DNA of 64,000 bases from Cryptomeria japonica (taxonomy: Eukaryota > Streptophyta > Pinopsida > Cupressales > Cupressaceae): positions 110,949,783 through 111,013,782 of the forward strand of contig NC_081406.1 of the NCBI RefSeq assembly GCF_030272615.1, given 5' to 3'. A model generated the notes under the pieces. The model saw nothing but the letters and a program-made list of their open reading frames with translations. It did not search any database and was not told the DNA's origin. This document shows, piece after piece, positions 46,238-58,562 of the stretch. How positions within the stretch are numbered: the first letter of the stretch is position 1; the number at the start of each line of letters is the position of its first letter. The translations under genes were made by a program, and so were the position numbers.

Positions 46238-48145
46238 TGATGCTCTGCAAAAAGGATTAGAAAATTTGTTTGATGGCAACACACACAAGAGCACAAAAAA
46301 CAAACGTTAGTGTTAGCAACAAAAGATTATCCTAAACAGGCATATCAAGAGAGATATTAAGCATGAAATAGAAAGCATATAAACATAGAATGAAATAGCT
46401 AATCAAGATGCTCATAGTTGCTCCTCCCTTGTTCCTCTCCTCTCCAAGTCCCAAATGAGTGTAGCTCTCAGCAGCTTTTTGCACTATGGATGCTTATGGA
46501 GGATTGAGATTTAATATTAAGCTTCAAATATGAAATGAAAAGCTAAATACTATGCTTTTGATGCTAAAATGATTGATTTTACCAAAAAGACAAGATTTTA
46601 GTTATGCTATGCTAAATGCTCTCTAAAAATGTCTATAGCCTAAATGCATACAAGTTTTCAGGATCTGGATTATGAAGGAATGGGCTCTATTTATAGGAAA
46701 AATGGAGCAATGGATGGCCAAGATTGAAAGGTTTAATCAAGGGTCAAGCTTGAAAGTTGGGGATCCATGTGCACAATTGGCACCAATAAAATGGTGACAA
46801 GTGTCAACATAGGATTGGGTTGAGAGAAGAGGTTGGAGGCATTAAAGGCCTGAGAAGACCTCATGGTTATCTAGAGGCTAAGGGTCAAGTCCAAATTAAG
46901 ATTACCCACTGGATTAAGAGTTAATCCAAGGATAAACCTTTGTGCAAATGTTTAAGAGATAATCATGGTCAAAGCATTAATGGCCTCATGAGACCTTTGG
47001 GTTGGGTAGAGGTTGAGTCAAAACAAATGTTTTAACCATGTGGGAGGGTTTGAGGTAACCATTAATGGTTATTGGAGACTTTGGGGATTAAGTGGTTGAA
47101 GGTTGAAAGCCTTCAATGGTTATCAAAGACTTTGAGCCATTTAGTGGTTGAAGGTTGAAAGCCTTTAATGGTTATCAAAGACTTTGAGGGTTTGAGAAGT
47201 GACTTCCCTTTTGCTTAGGAATGTGACAAAGTTTAGAGAAGGGGTTAGGTTATTTAGAAGTGATTAGAAAATTCTAGAAGGGGTTTAGGCATGCAAGTGG
47301 ATTTTGTAGGAAAATGCAAGTGGGAGAAATTTTGATATTTTCAATTAAAATAAAATCATTTATTTCAATTAAATGGTGTAATTTGCATTTGGATAAATAT
47401 TCAAATAAATATTAATTTATTTAAATGAGAAAAATGAAGATAAAGCATTAAAATGCTTGAGGGCTTTGAGGGAAACCATTAAAGGCTTGAAGACTTTAAG
47501 GAAAACCATTAAAGTCTTAAGAAGACTATAGAAGGAAGCCATCAAGTTTGAAGACTTTAAAGCCATCAAGTTTGAATACTTTAAGGGAAACCATTAAAGG
47601 CTTAAGAAGACTATAGAAGGAAACCATCAAGTTTGAAGACTTTAAAGCCATCAAGTTTGAAGACTTTAAGGGAAACCATTAAAGGTTTCAAGTGGGTGAG
47701 GATAAATAGGATTTTAAATAAATAATTTATTTAAAATAGTTGTGCAACTTGCTTTTGTAGGAAAATACAAGTGGGTGGAGGATAAAGGTGATTTAAATAA
47801 ATGATTTATTTATTTAAATGTGAGAGGTGGGATTTTGGGGGATTTAAATAAATATTAATTTATTTAAATGTGAGGTGGGATTTTGGGGGATTTAAATAAA
47901 TATTAATTTATTTAAATGTGAGAGAAGATTTAATTAAACAAATATGATTTATTTATTTAATTAATGGTATGAATTTGGTTAAGTGAATTAAATCAAATAA
48001 ATTGAATAATTTATTTAATTAATAGGAGAAGAGGGTTAAGATGAATTAATTAAATATTAATTTAATTAATTATTAATTGATGGTTAAATAATCAAATAAA
48101 TACTAAGTATTCATTTAATTAAGTGGACAGATTTATGTGACTACA
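46238..48145 (-). repeat. 5' LTR of the Tat element
   Basis: 1908 bp, TGATGCTCTGC...GTGACTACA in plus orientation, about 99.3% identical by eye to 31954-33863. The target duplication CCTAC follows at 48146-48150. Confidence 0.95.
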
Positions 48146-48925
48146 CCTACAATATAACTTGTTAATTGATCTGCTGAAATATCTATACTTTGAACTTCAT
48201 CCATTTTGTTGAGTTCTATAGGTAGGGGGCCCTCAAATAAATTATTTGAAAGGTTGAAATATAAAATCAAATTTGGAAGTCCTGCAACCTGTGGAGATAT
48301 CGGTCCATGGAGCTTTTTGTATGAAAGATCAACCACTTCCAACTATCTGCATTCATATAAACTTGATGGAATAGTCTTTGTTAACTTGTTGGCATCAAGG
48401 TACAGTTCTCTTATCTGCTAGAGGTGGGCAAGTGAGTTTGGAATATTTTCAGAAATATTATTATATGAAATATATAGAAGCCCTAGATTCTTCAGTTGAC
48501 CAATATCCAACTTAAAAGCCAAGGATAGTCTCTCTAGCTGAAATATTTCGGGATGTTTCCTTGTAGATTATTAAAAGCCAAGGATACTCTCTCCACCTTT
48601 TGGAGCCTATCGATGCTGGAAGGAATCTCGCTTGTCAAAAGATTTCCACTTAAAGATAGCAGAGTTAAATTGGTGAGATTTCCAATCTGAGAAGGAATTT
48701 CTCATCCTATTTTGTTGTAACCCAAGAATAAACTTCCTAGATTTGTAGAAAGTTGTCCGATAGAGGAGGGTATGAGACCTATGAAATGATTATTTGCACA
48801 CTCTATTACTGTAAGAAAAGAACAATTAGTAAGAGCAGTGAGAAACGGTAAGCTTGTGGTGCTACCACTAACAAACTGATTGTTAATAATATGAAGCCCA
48901 CTCAACAGACTTCACCATGTGATTT
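48146..48925 (-). pseudogene. LRR receptor-like kinase: N-terminal side LRRs
   Basis: Consecutive LRRs read on the minus strand: LPFLTALTNCSFLTVIECANN, LIPSSIGQLSTNLGSLFLGYN, EIPSQIGNLTNLTLLSLSGN, a damaged repeat, LEVVDLSYKKLHGPISPQV, LILYFNLSNNLFEGPLPIEL and VQSIDISADQLTSYIV. The T-x-L-T-N-C-S block is typical of LRR-XII kinases. Stops fall in several repeats. If the Tat element and one CCTAC are removed, S-Y-I-V runs directly into G-T-I-G-D at 31948 in frame. The more N-terminal LRRs and signal peptide are not in the window; Copia-3 lies next to the break. Confidence 0.85.
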
Positions 48926-49150
48926 TTGACCATCTGTTTGAAGGCTTTAACTTGTTTATAAATGACTCACTGTTGATACTCATTACAATGTAATTTTTGA
49001 CAGAGATAATAAAAATTTCCTTGCTCTTAAATCAGGATGTAGGCATTTAAGGCCGAAACAATATAAATACTCCATCAATCTTTATTTGTTGATTGGTTTC
49101 CTATATTTATCTATATTTATCTACTTCTTCTATTCATTTCTCTTTTTAAC

Positions 49151-49162
49151 TGGTATCAGAGC
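49151..49162 (+). other. Primer-binding site of Copia-3
   Basis: TGGTATCAGAGC, initiator Met tRNA type. The preceding LTR terminus reads TTTTTAAC, without the final CA, so it is slightly decayed. Confidence 0.8.
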
Positions 49163-49209
49163 AAGGTTGGAATGTTGTTTGAGATTTTGATGGTTGATAT
49201 TCTATAATC

Positions 49210-51120
49210 ATGGAAGAAGCAACGGTAGAGAAATTCTCTAGGTAGAATTTTGGTTTGTGGAAAGTATAGATGGAGTCTTTGCTAATAAAGAAGACCTCTC
49301 ACTCGCACTTGAGGGGAAATCGAAGAAGACAACTGCAATGAAAGATGAAGATTGGGGAATCCTTGACAAAAAGGCAAGGACGACAATGTTTTTTTTGTTG
49401 TCCAATACTGTCTTCTTTAATGTCACGACTGAAGCAACAATGAAAGCAATATGGGACAAAATTACAGCCATGTACTCAATGGCATTGACTGCAAATAAGG
49501 TTTTCATCATGAAGAAGATGTATAAACTCAAGATGAAGGAAGGAGGCATCATGGTGAATCACACCAATGAATTTAACACTTGATCAACCAACTAGATTCA
49601 GTGGGAATGACACAAGATGATGAGAACAAAGTCATTCTCTTGTTATGATCTTTACCAAGAAGCTAGGATGGAGTTGTAACAATGATTAAAACTTTAGTGT
49701 CTAGCAAAAACAAACTAGTTTTTGATGATGTAGAGTCTACTCTTCTTAGTGAAGATATAAGAAGAAAGAACCAAGAATCCTCATCTGGTGAAGCCTTAAT
49801 AGTTGTAAGCACCAATAATAGATGAAGGAGCCATAATAGAGGAAAAAATAATTATCATAGAAGATCCAAATCAGCGAGGAGATCAAAGTCTAGAGGCGGA
49901 AATAGTGACTACTAGTTTTGTGGTAAATCGGGTAATATTAAAAAGGATTGCAGAAATTTCAAAAAGGCACAAGAGAAGGTGTGGGATAGTGAAGCCAATA
50001 CCACCTATGATAAAGATGATAGTATTCTAGTTATTTCAACTACTGACACCACTTCAGATTCATGGGTGCTTGATTCTGGTGCATCCTACAATGCCACTTC
50101 GTGCATGGAAGCATTCATAAACTACCAAGAAGGTCAATTTGGAAACGTCTTTCTTGGCGACAATGACTTTCTTGTGAAATTATTGGCAAAGGAGACATTT
50201 TGTTACTGTTCGAAGGAGGAAAATAATGGTTATTAAAAGATGTTAGACATGTCCCAAAATTTAAAAGAAATTTGATATTTGTTGGTCAAATTTTTGCACA
50301 AGGACTTCATGTCCATTTTCTTCTAGATACTTGGAAGGTAACCCAAGGAACCATGTTGATGGCCAAGGGTGACAAATTGGGAAGCCTCTATGTATTTGAG
50401 GGCCGTGGTGAAGTGGGAGCTGCAATGGTGGTTGAAGATAGTGAAGTGGGCCTTTGGCATCAAAGGCTTGGACACATGAGCAAGAAAGGGCTCAATGTTA
50501 AGCTCACAAGGAATCAACTTCTCGGTCTGAAAGATGTGGATTTAGGTTTATGTGAACATTGCCTTTATGGAAAACAAAAGTGAGTCATCTTCTTGAAGAC
50601 CACTAATGAGAAGAAGGGTAGACCTTTGGAGTTAGTTAATTCAAACATCTTCAGACTTGCCGAGGTAGCCTCCATTGGAAAAGCTAACTACTTTGTTACC
50701 TTTTTAGATGATTATACAATAAAAGTTTGGATTTACATGCTTGCAAACAAATCAAAAGTTTTTTCTAAATTTAAAACATTCAAATCTCTTGTTGAAAATT
50801 AGGTTGGGCACAAGATCAAGTGTTTAAAAATAGATAATGGAGGAGATTTTTGTTCCTCAAAATTTGATACATTTTGTGCTAATAATAGTATTCATAGAAT
50901 TAAAATCATTCCTTTTCACCTCAAGAAAATCGAGCTACAAAGAGGTTAAATAAAATAATATTGGAGAAGGAACGATGTATCCTTTCAAATGTAGGTTTGG
51001 GCAAATAATTTTGGGCGGAAGCCCGCAAGTATAGTAGTATATTTGATCAATCGGAGCCCTTCATCTCTGTTAGATTTTGGTATTCTGAAAGAGGAATGGA
51101 TGGGAAAGAGGATTTTTAAC
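49210..51120 (+). pseudogene. Copia-3 gag, protease and integrase
   Basis: The start is MEEATVEKFS (49210). A frameshift near 49285 precedes the Gag core (IWDKITAMYSM, YKLKMKEGG). The knuckle FCGKSGNIKKDC has an in-frame TAG just before it (49912-49914), at the same place as in Copia-2 (20648-20650). Protease WVLDSGASYNAT is near 50065, the pre-integrase LWHQRLGHMSKKG and CEHCLYGKQK lie at 50453-50580, and the integrase core is YFVTFLDDYTIKVWIY and IDNGGDF. TAG at 50800-50802 again matches Copia-2 (21533-21535). His in the knuckle has become Asn (GNIKK), so zinc binding is lost. Confidence 0.85.
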
Positions 51121-52340
51121 TCACACATCTAGGTATTTGGATGTGAAGCCTCTGCACATGTTCTGAAAGAAAAAGAGACCAAGTTAGATCCCAAATCTCA
51201 CAAACGTATCTTTCTAATCTATGGTGAAGATCAGTTTGTTTTTCGATTATGGGATCCTATTAATTAGAAGATTATATGGAGGAGAGATGTTGTCTTTTGT
51301 GAGAAAACATTTCCAGCCTTGCAAGCACAAATAGTAGACAATAAAAAATATGTCCCTCTATCAATGTTCGAACATAATCAGCCATCACGCTTAGCTAGAG
51401 GTACCTTAAAGCAAGGAAACGTGAGAGGAATGACAAATCCCACTCCAATGCCCTCACTTCATTTTTATCTCCTACCCCTATTTCAACCCCCTCTTCTACA
51501 TTTTCTAGAAATGCTCATTTAGACCGCTCTGTTTCTAGGGATGAATTTTTCAATCCCATGCACTCCTCTGTTGACTGGGAGGGTGTGCTGGACAAGTTTA
51601 TATCAGTTGGGCATCCTTCAATTTTTCCCACACTCGAGGAAGAGAGCAGTGATCAGTTTGATAAGTCATCACCATGTCCAGGTCATGGTAGCAAGGAGTG
51701 TGGGAGGCATGGAAATCCACCTCTCCCTCTACTCGTTACTTCCCATGAAGAGCATAATTTGCCCACATCTACACCATTGCAATGAGGATTTAGAGAGCCT
51801 CGTGAATGCTTCTTGTACCCCCAATTTGGGGCTACCACAGTCACCATTTGCAACATAGCTGTTGGGTTCACGTGTTGAACATGGACAAGAGTTTGCACCA
51901 TAGGTTGACCATGCTTGTGGACAAGAGCTTGCACAACAAGCTGACCAAGCCCGTGGATCGCTTGGTTCTTCCTTTGTTAAATATGAAGGTACTTTCAATA
52001 ACTCCCAACATCAAACAAAGTATGGTGCCATGCAGTTTTTAGGGGACCCCTCATCCATAGGGATGGGCACTTCGAACACAAAAGAAAACATTTCTAAATT
52101 GCAAGGACAAAAGAAAGAATAATGTTGAAAATCTACGCACTGATGGAGGCCAAAATAAATCAAGTCATCCAAGTTGTGTTGGTGATTTGAGGAAGCCTAC
52201 CAAATAGCAAAAACCTCCAGCTAAGTTTGCTGATTATGAGCTCTTATTTTCAAAAGAATCGGAGCCTGAGTTGTCTCTCTAATTAGGTAGATCCAACCAA
52301 TTTTAAGGATTCGTACAATGCTATTGATCATGAGAAATGG
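51121..52340 (+). pseudogene. Copia-3 post-integrase region and variable linker
   Basis: Remnants of the region after the integrase core (FGCEAS; FRLWDP-like) pass into a Pro/His/Ser-rich linker with several overlapping short frames and no domain. From about 52190 the pre-RT segment KPPAKFADYELLF-like appears, parallel to RRPPAKFLDYDLLF in Copia-2. Confidence 0.65.
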
Positions 52341-52665
52341 AGGATTGCGATGCAAGAAGAAATGGATTCATTGAAAGCAAATCACACCTAGGATCTAGCG
52401 AAGCTCCCTTCTGGTCGAAGGCTCCCTTCTGGTTGAAGGCCCTTGAAGAATCATTGTTTTTATAAATTAAAAGAAGAAGACGGAGGTAGGAAACGATATC
52501 GTGCCAAATTGGTTGTCAAGGGGTATGCTCAGAAGAAAGGAATCGATATTGATGAAATGTTTTCAGCAGTTGTGAGAATGACCACAATTCAAGTTGTTTT
52601 GGGATTGGTTGTAGCATGGGATCTCGAGCTTGAATAGTTAGATGTTAAGACCGCCTTTCTACATG
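52340..52665 (+). pseudogene. Copia-3 reverse transcriptase, first part
   Basis: FYKLKEEDGGRKRYRAKLVVKGYAQKKG (read as two blocks, YKLKEEDGG and RAKLVVKGYAQ), then MTTIQVVLGLVVAWDLELE, a TAG for Gln, and LDVKTAFLH up to ACATG at 52661-52665. There the solo LTR begins. Confidence 0.85.
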
Positions 52666-55139
52666 TGTTGAACACAAGATGCCACTGAGAGGGGGGGGTG
52701 AATCAGTGGTTTCCAATCTTTTCCCTTTTCTATCATATGTGTGCACACTGATTAACATATCTAATCATAAAGAAAACATACCAGTTAGATGGGAGGATGA
52801 CACAAATGCAACAACACATAAAAGGGACGTCACATAACAACAGATGTACGAGGAAAACCCAAGATGAGAAAAACCTCGATGAGAAATTCTGCTAGAGACT
52901 ACTGCTCCAATCCAGCCTCACAATGAAAACCTTGATTACAAGATTTAGGGCATCAACCCAAGGTGCACCAACCACTGATTTTAGGGCACGAACCCAAGGA
53001 TCACCAACCCTTGCATCGAGCTCCAACTCAGTGATTACAAGATCATAAGTCAAATACAAAAGTAATCTCCTTGCTACAAAAGAACTTTGTAACTCTCATG
53101 CAAGTCTCTCCATTGGTTCACCTCTGTCCAATTCTCTACCAGTTCTTCACTCACCTTTCTACTATAGCCTTATTGGTTCAGCTTCAGCTTCTTCTTTGTC
53201 AATTCTCTTCTATCACACTGCTGCTAACCACCATCGGTCTTCTTCACTCAGCCAGTCCTTTGCTATCTGATCACTACCGATTCTCAGCTTATCGGTTCTC
53301 CACTAATTCTCACTGTGTTGTTCTCTTTTCTGCAATCTTCTTTGGCTCTTCTTTGTTTGTTCAATCACCACCAGTGCACTCCTTTGTTAGACTTAATGAC
53401 ACTCTATCGGTTACCTCACCCTCGCCGATTGAACTCTTCTAACCGATTCTCTCTCACACACTCAATCTCTTATGTGATCTTGTTGTTGAGAACTTGACTA
53501 GTTAAGTCTCTAGTTTTTGCTCCCTTCACTGGCTTTTTTTTCATGTAGCAACTTGCTTTACATGTTTGGTTCACACTCTTATATCCAATTCTTCCTGCCT
53601 AAATGTGAGTTTGAGCTTTGGTGTGCTAGTGTTTCTTCCATACATTGAACCTGCTTCAAATCTCTTCTCTGATCATCATGACCTATCATATCCAATCAGA
53701 TCTCATGTCCTTATTGATGATCTACAACTCATCAATTAGCATCGCCATCCTATTTACCTAGCGATTCATGTATTCTATCTTTAGCCATTTGTAGCATGAT
53801 TTTCAGTCTTGTGTCTGGTCAATCACGTGCATGATGTAGTTTCCTTCACCCACTTTGATTTACTAGATCAGTTTGTACTGGATCTATGTTGTTTCCTTGA
53901 TCTCGAGCTACAATCATCTGCCATCATGCCTCAAGGTTCATAGTTGCCTTTAAATGTTGGACCAACTGCCAACAACCACACCAACCTATGCATGCATACC
54001 ACTTCACCTTCATGTGGCACCTTTGTCAGCATCCACCTTGCCTTAGTATGTTGGTCTAGCTTGGTCACCGACTAGTAGCACACAATCGGGTCCATCTATT
54101 AGTTCACTAACCCTGTCAATTATACCCTAACCGGCCTGCCTTCAACTTTGCACTTAGCTTCTCTTTCGGTGGAACACCTAAATCGGTCAGCACACTTGCC
54201 AACCTACCTCTTGCACATGCTCAATAGATGGGAGCCTTTCACTTATACACCTTGTCATCTTTACCGATTGACATCTATACCAATAGTATCTTCTACATGT
54301 ATAATAGTAAGATACCATGCACACCAGTGGCACCAAAACTTCATTTTCATTCCGGCAACATCCTCTATCTGTAGTTGTTCACCATTGCCTTCTTCTTCAA
54401 TAGATCAGTTCTCCCATTGACTTGTTTTTCAAAGTGAAAAACATATCCTTCCTTCTTTGTACCAGCAACTCATCATGTCTACCCAGCTGATCTGGTGCAT
54501 CTCTGATCTCATGCACCTAAGGCAACTTAGTGTTTCACTAGTTGATCTGGTGTGAGCCTTCAATCACTTGCCATCTACTCTTTTGTCTTATCTCAGAGGA
54601 CTATGATACATTCCATGCCTAATAGGAGATAAGCTCCACTTACCAGTGGGAGTGGATCCTTGTCATCTGCATCTGACATTTCACCAATATGGCTTCCCTG
54701 TTTGAGCAGGCATATAATCAATTAGGCACATATGATCCGGTTGGGCACACTCACTGTCAGTCATCTCTTCATTTGGTGAATGCATCTTTATCTAGCGGGA
54801 GTCCTTATATTTCACATCCAAACATCATACTGGTTCACTTCTACATTAGCTTACCCTACAGATCCACTTGCTAGTTCACCTTTCTTTCTCACTTGTCAGT
54901 TGGTAGCAATGCACTACCAACATGTCACTTACCAGTTGTTATCCAATACAGGTCTCTAGTCCTTATGTCTTCAACACAAGCCAACACTAACTTGTGTACT
55001 AGTGTCTCCTATGATCATTATGCTAGATGACATCAATGAGACCATTTCCAGTATGCATCAATGACAACACTTCTCATCGACCTCCCATACCGATTGCCAT
55101 CCTATACTAGTTGACATCAATGACAACACAATGCCAACA
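52666..55139 (-). mobile_element. Solo LTR (2.47 kb) inside Copia-3 RT
   Basis: In plus orientation TGTTGAACACAAG...ATGCCAACA. The perfect target duplication ACATG is at 52661-52665 and 55140-55144. No primer site, gag or pol lies inside, so this is the product of LTR-LTR recombination. The orientation (minus) is inferred from the C-loop hairpin near the left end, which in other copies marks the LTR 3' end. Sense strand also has GGTTTTTC and GGGTTTTCC near 52850-52885. The many short frames inside are Ser/Leu/His-rich and not genes. Confidence 0.85.
52682..52709 (-). promoter_or_regulatory. LTR-terminal C-loop hairpin, copy 4
   Basis: CCACTGA pairs with TCAGTGG around a run of eight G (plus strand). 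It lies 16 bases from the LTR end. Confidence 0.5.
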
Positions 55140-55144
55140 ACATG

Positions 55145-55568
55145 GACATGTGGAAGAGGAATTGTATATGGAGCAGCCTGAAGGCTTTATTAAATAGGGG
55201 CAAGAAAATTATTTTTTAGATTGAAACAACGTTTGTATGGGCTTAAACAAGCCCCAAGGAAGTGACACCTCAAGTTTGATTGATTCATGGTTGAGCATGG
55301 GTTTGTTCATTATGAATCTAATCCTTGCATTTACTATAAGAAACTTGCTAATGGTGTGTTTCTCCTACTCTTGCTTTATGGTGATGACATGTTAGTCACT
55401 AGTTCAAGCATGAAGGTAGTTCATGATTTGAAGCAACTTCTATCTCAGCAGTTTGCAATGAAGGATTTAGGGGCAGCCAAAAGAATACTTGGCATGGATA
55501 TAATTAGGCATAGGCAGAAAAAATAACTCAAGCTATCTCAAGAAAAATATATTCTCAAAGTATAAAAA
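55145..55568 (+). pseudogene. Copia-3 reverse transcriptase, second part
   Basis: It resumes with VEEELYMEQPEGFIK, then SCLYGLKQAPR-like sequence in shifted frames. LLLYGDDMLVTSSSMKVVHDLKQ (YGDD, near 55378) and DLGAAKRILGMDI follow, ending at LSQEKYILKV. The active site is YGDD instead of the usual YVDD. Sequence ends at the junction with the truncated LTR. Confidence 0.85.
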
Positions 55569-56346
55569 TATATTGCAATTACAGTTGCACACCTACAACC
55601 TACATAGAAAAGAGAGGGGGAATGGTTGTGGATAGGGGTTTTCCATAGTCAAACCTCGGTTGAGGAATCAACCTTGAAAGAAAGTAATTGCAAATGCTTG
55701 AATGTAAACAATGAAAATGTATACCTTGTAGATCTGCAACTTGATGATGATTGCTTTGCTTCTTCAATGTAATCACAAATGTTGTATGAAATGGCATGTA
55801 ACATGACAAAAACCCTAACACACACACATGCTTGCAAACGAATGTTGTAATGTTTCTCCAAAGGATGAATGAAGAAGACTTGAATGCTTTCAAATGCTTG
55901 ATGATGACCTTGAAATCTTGTATCTTCTCCTTATGCTCTCTATCTATCTTTTTATTTTCCATCCATCCATGAATGAGGGTATTGAATTCCCTTTTATACA
56001 TGCCTCAAGGGTTAACTTTCAACCATGAAAGGCCGACAAAGAGGGTTAACAAACCCCAAAGACAAGAAATGCATAGGAGATCGGGCAGACCGAACATAGG
56101 GCCACCCTAAGGGGTGAGGATAGGGGTGCCATGCCCCTATCCAAGGAGGGACATGGGCACCCTGCCCCTATCCTGCCCTATTTTGGGACACAGATAGGGT
56201 CTAAAGAAGACACAAGACATGAAGGAGAAAGAGTGAAGGGTTGAAAATGCAGAAATATGTCTCAGTTAGGGAAGGAGATGTCGTCACCAAAGTGAGGACC
56301 CAAAATATGGTTAAAATTGCAAGGGTTGCAATTTTATGACACTACA
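55569..56346 (-). repeat. Truncated 3' LTR of the small gypsy element
   Basis: Homology to the right LTR starts near GCACACCTACAACC and runs to GACACTACA at 56346. In 55965-56050 it differs from the right LTR, which has an unrelated replacement there. Confidence 0.8.
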
Positions 56347-56360
56347 TTTAGCCCCTTGTT
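56347..56360 (-). other. Polypurine tract of the small gypsy element
   Basis: The minus strand reads AACAAGGGGCTAAA just before TGTAGTGTCA, parallel to 33864-33877. Confidence 0.7.
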
Positions 56361-58562
56361 TAGCAGGACTGTGGCTTACGCCACTACTGCCGATAAAGTA
56401 GAAGAAAAGAGAGAGAGATGAAGATGAGAGACGTAGAGAAATTCCACAAGGAGTATAAGACACCACTAATATTGAGTAGAAAAAATCCCCCAATCTTAGG
56501 GTCTCAACTCACGCCAACATATGCAAGAGCACACAAAACAAAAAGGCACAAGACACACAAACACAAAGAAAAAATGCAAAAAGACACATGACAAGAACAA
56601 GACACAAGACGATAAAGTAACTAGCCGAAGAGATCTCGAGCTCAGAGGTCTTAACAACTAATCAGGACACAAAGACCAATGCCATCACATAAAAGAGAAA
56701 ATCTGACATCATCCATGAGAAGGACATGGAAGATATTGCCCCTAGAGCCTTCCTAGGGGATCCATGAGAGAGAGTGAGAACATCATTAGTTCCACTCAAT
56801 CTTGTGCACGTGTGTGCAAGTGAGGTTCGAAGTGCCTCATAGGAGTCTATGCTGGAGTACGCTACAAGCTATATAGAATGTGTAGTACAAGTGTCAAGAA
56901 AGGTGTGATATCTCTCTCTAAGAGTCTATGCTCTGGTTCCGAGAATAATCACCCTACATGAAAGAAAAAGTGGCATCATATTGCTCTAAGATACCATGCT
57001 CTAATTCCAAGAATGACCCACTATACAAGAGAAAAGTGACGACATCTTGCTCTAAGAGGTTTCCCTCTAGTTCCAAGAATGTCCCACTATACAAGAAAAG
57101 TGATGACATCTTTCTCTAAGAGGTTTCCCTCTAGTTCCAAGAATGTCCCACTATACAATGCATGAGAAAAGTATAGTACAAAGGAGCAGTGTGGGTGCTC
57201 CCCCCTTAAGATGTCAACATAGACTAATGCTGATATCTTAAGGAAAGCAGAACAAGGATACCTACCTTCATCGCAAAGAAGATATCCACTATGCAACAAT
57301 ATCATAAATCCAAGCAAGAGAGGGAATACTCTTCAAGAAAGGATAAGATAGTTGAAAAGAGATATCTTGTTGTAAGTGTAAAGGTGATCCTTGGAGGAGA
57401 AGAGATCTTCATTCAAAATATATCTACCCCTAAGAGGAGTTGTCTTATACAAACATAACATCTTCTAGAACAAGACAAGGAAAGAACAAGAATGCAATCC
57501 TTCCTCCTATTTCTAGGTGAAAGGGATTCTTGATGAGGGATGACTCATTTTTAGCCCCCAGAGGGATGGGTGAATTTATCATAGATGTACATTACCAAGT
57601 GTGAGAGAGGTTGTAATCAAGGATTTACACCTCTTGTATAAGAGAGAATCCTTTGAGCCAATAACCAACAATTATGCACAAGGAATGACATCAAGTAATA
57701 GAACTCACACCATCCACTTAATAGGACAAAGTGGATCCTAGAGAAAGAGAGAGAGAATTATCATTGTCTCCCAAGCTAAGGGACAATGAGAAGAGCTTAC
57801 ACAGTCTACTAGAGAGAGATTAAACATAAGAAAATGTGCAATGATCTTACATGAACACATGCAAGAAAAGACATCAGTAAATGTAAAATGCACTTCTCAA
57901 TGGTAATCTTCGAAAGGAAGAGGGGAAAAAGCATCATATATTCCCCAAGGGGAATTAATCATAAAAGCATACCATTGTAAGAAATAATAATCACATATGA
58001 AAAATACAACCGCTAAAGGAAATAACGATAAATGAGAAAGAAAGAAAGGGAAAGGAGTGAAAATCCTTGCCCCCCCAAGTGAGGAGAACAAGGAGAAACA
58101 TTACACATTTTCTAATGGTGATTAGTTTCAAGTGATATGTCATCCTAGTGGAACAAATCTTCTCAAGGAAAGGATATATACCTCCCAAGAGATAATTCCT
58201 TGCTAAGGGGCATATCATACTAGCGAAGAATTGAAACCATATAAGAGATACGATTTCCAAGAGAATGAAGGAAAGAGAAGAAGTGAAATACTCATTAAAG
58301 ATGCCCCTCTCCAAGAAAAGAGGAAAACCAAAGAACAATTATATGCTCACATAAGAATAACCCTATGCAAGAAAAGAGATCGAATAATGAATAATGCACA
58401 AAGATAGAGATAATTGTATAGAAAGAAGAAGAAAAATGAACTTCATGTTGCTGCCCCAAAGTATGTTAAAGTGAAACAATACCACCACTAATGATAAATT
58501 GCCCCCATTAAATGGGCTAATTATGCCATAGGGTGAAGATCAACATGAAGGGAAAATAAGTG
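56361..58562 (-). other. Non-coding interior of the small gypsy element
   Basis: 2.2 kb is rich in AAGAGA and AAGGA words (plus strand) with no conserved protein. It includes a local duplication of CCCTCTAGTTCCAAGAATG near 57068 and 57129. Short minus-strand hydrophobic frames (57897-58338) have no family resemblance. Confidence 0.55.

Larger units (their letters stand above)
31954..48145 (-). mobile_element. Young Ty3/gypsy Tat-type retrotransposon (16.2 kb)
   Basis: Near-identical LTRs (1910 and 1908 bp; about 13 substitutions and a 2-bp indel by eye) bracket 12.4 kb. The perfect 5-bp target duplication CCTAC is at 31949-31953 and 48146-48150. Minus-strand order: 5' LTR, primer site (46223-46237), a long 5' leader, gag, protease plus G-patch, RT, RNase H, second RNase H, integrase, a 2.3 kb 3' untranslated region, polypurine tract and 3' LTR. 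A second RNase H and great length are marks of the Tat/Ogre clade. It interrupts an LRR codon stretch of the receptor-kinase pseudogene. Stops in gag and pol make this copy non-coding despite its youth. Confidence 0.95.
48972..55568 (+). mobile_element. Copia-3, truncated Ty1/copia element related to Copia-2
   Basis: A primer site (49151-49162) follows a probable short 5' LTR (about 48972-49150; it shares ATGTAGGCA and the following words with the Copia-2 LTR). Gag, protease and integrase are followed by RT, which is split by a solo LTR (52666-55139). The RT stops at LSQEKYILKV near 55565, where the truncated LTR of the next element begins; the RNase H and 3' LTR are lost. It carries several frameshifts and stops. 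Protein similarity to Copia-2 is high throughout. Confidence 0.8.

Noticed and set aside
51541-52042. Overlapping short frames on both strands
   Set aside because: Variable linker of Copia-3, no domain in any frame.
53071-54874. Several Ser/Leu/His-rich plus-strand frames
   Set aside because: All lie inside the solo LTR and show no protein family.
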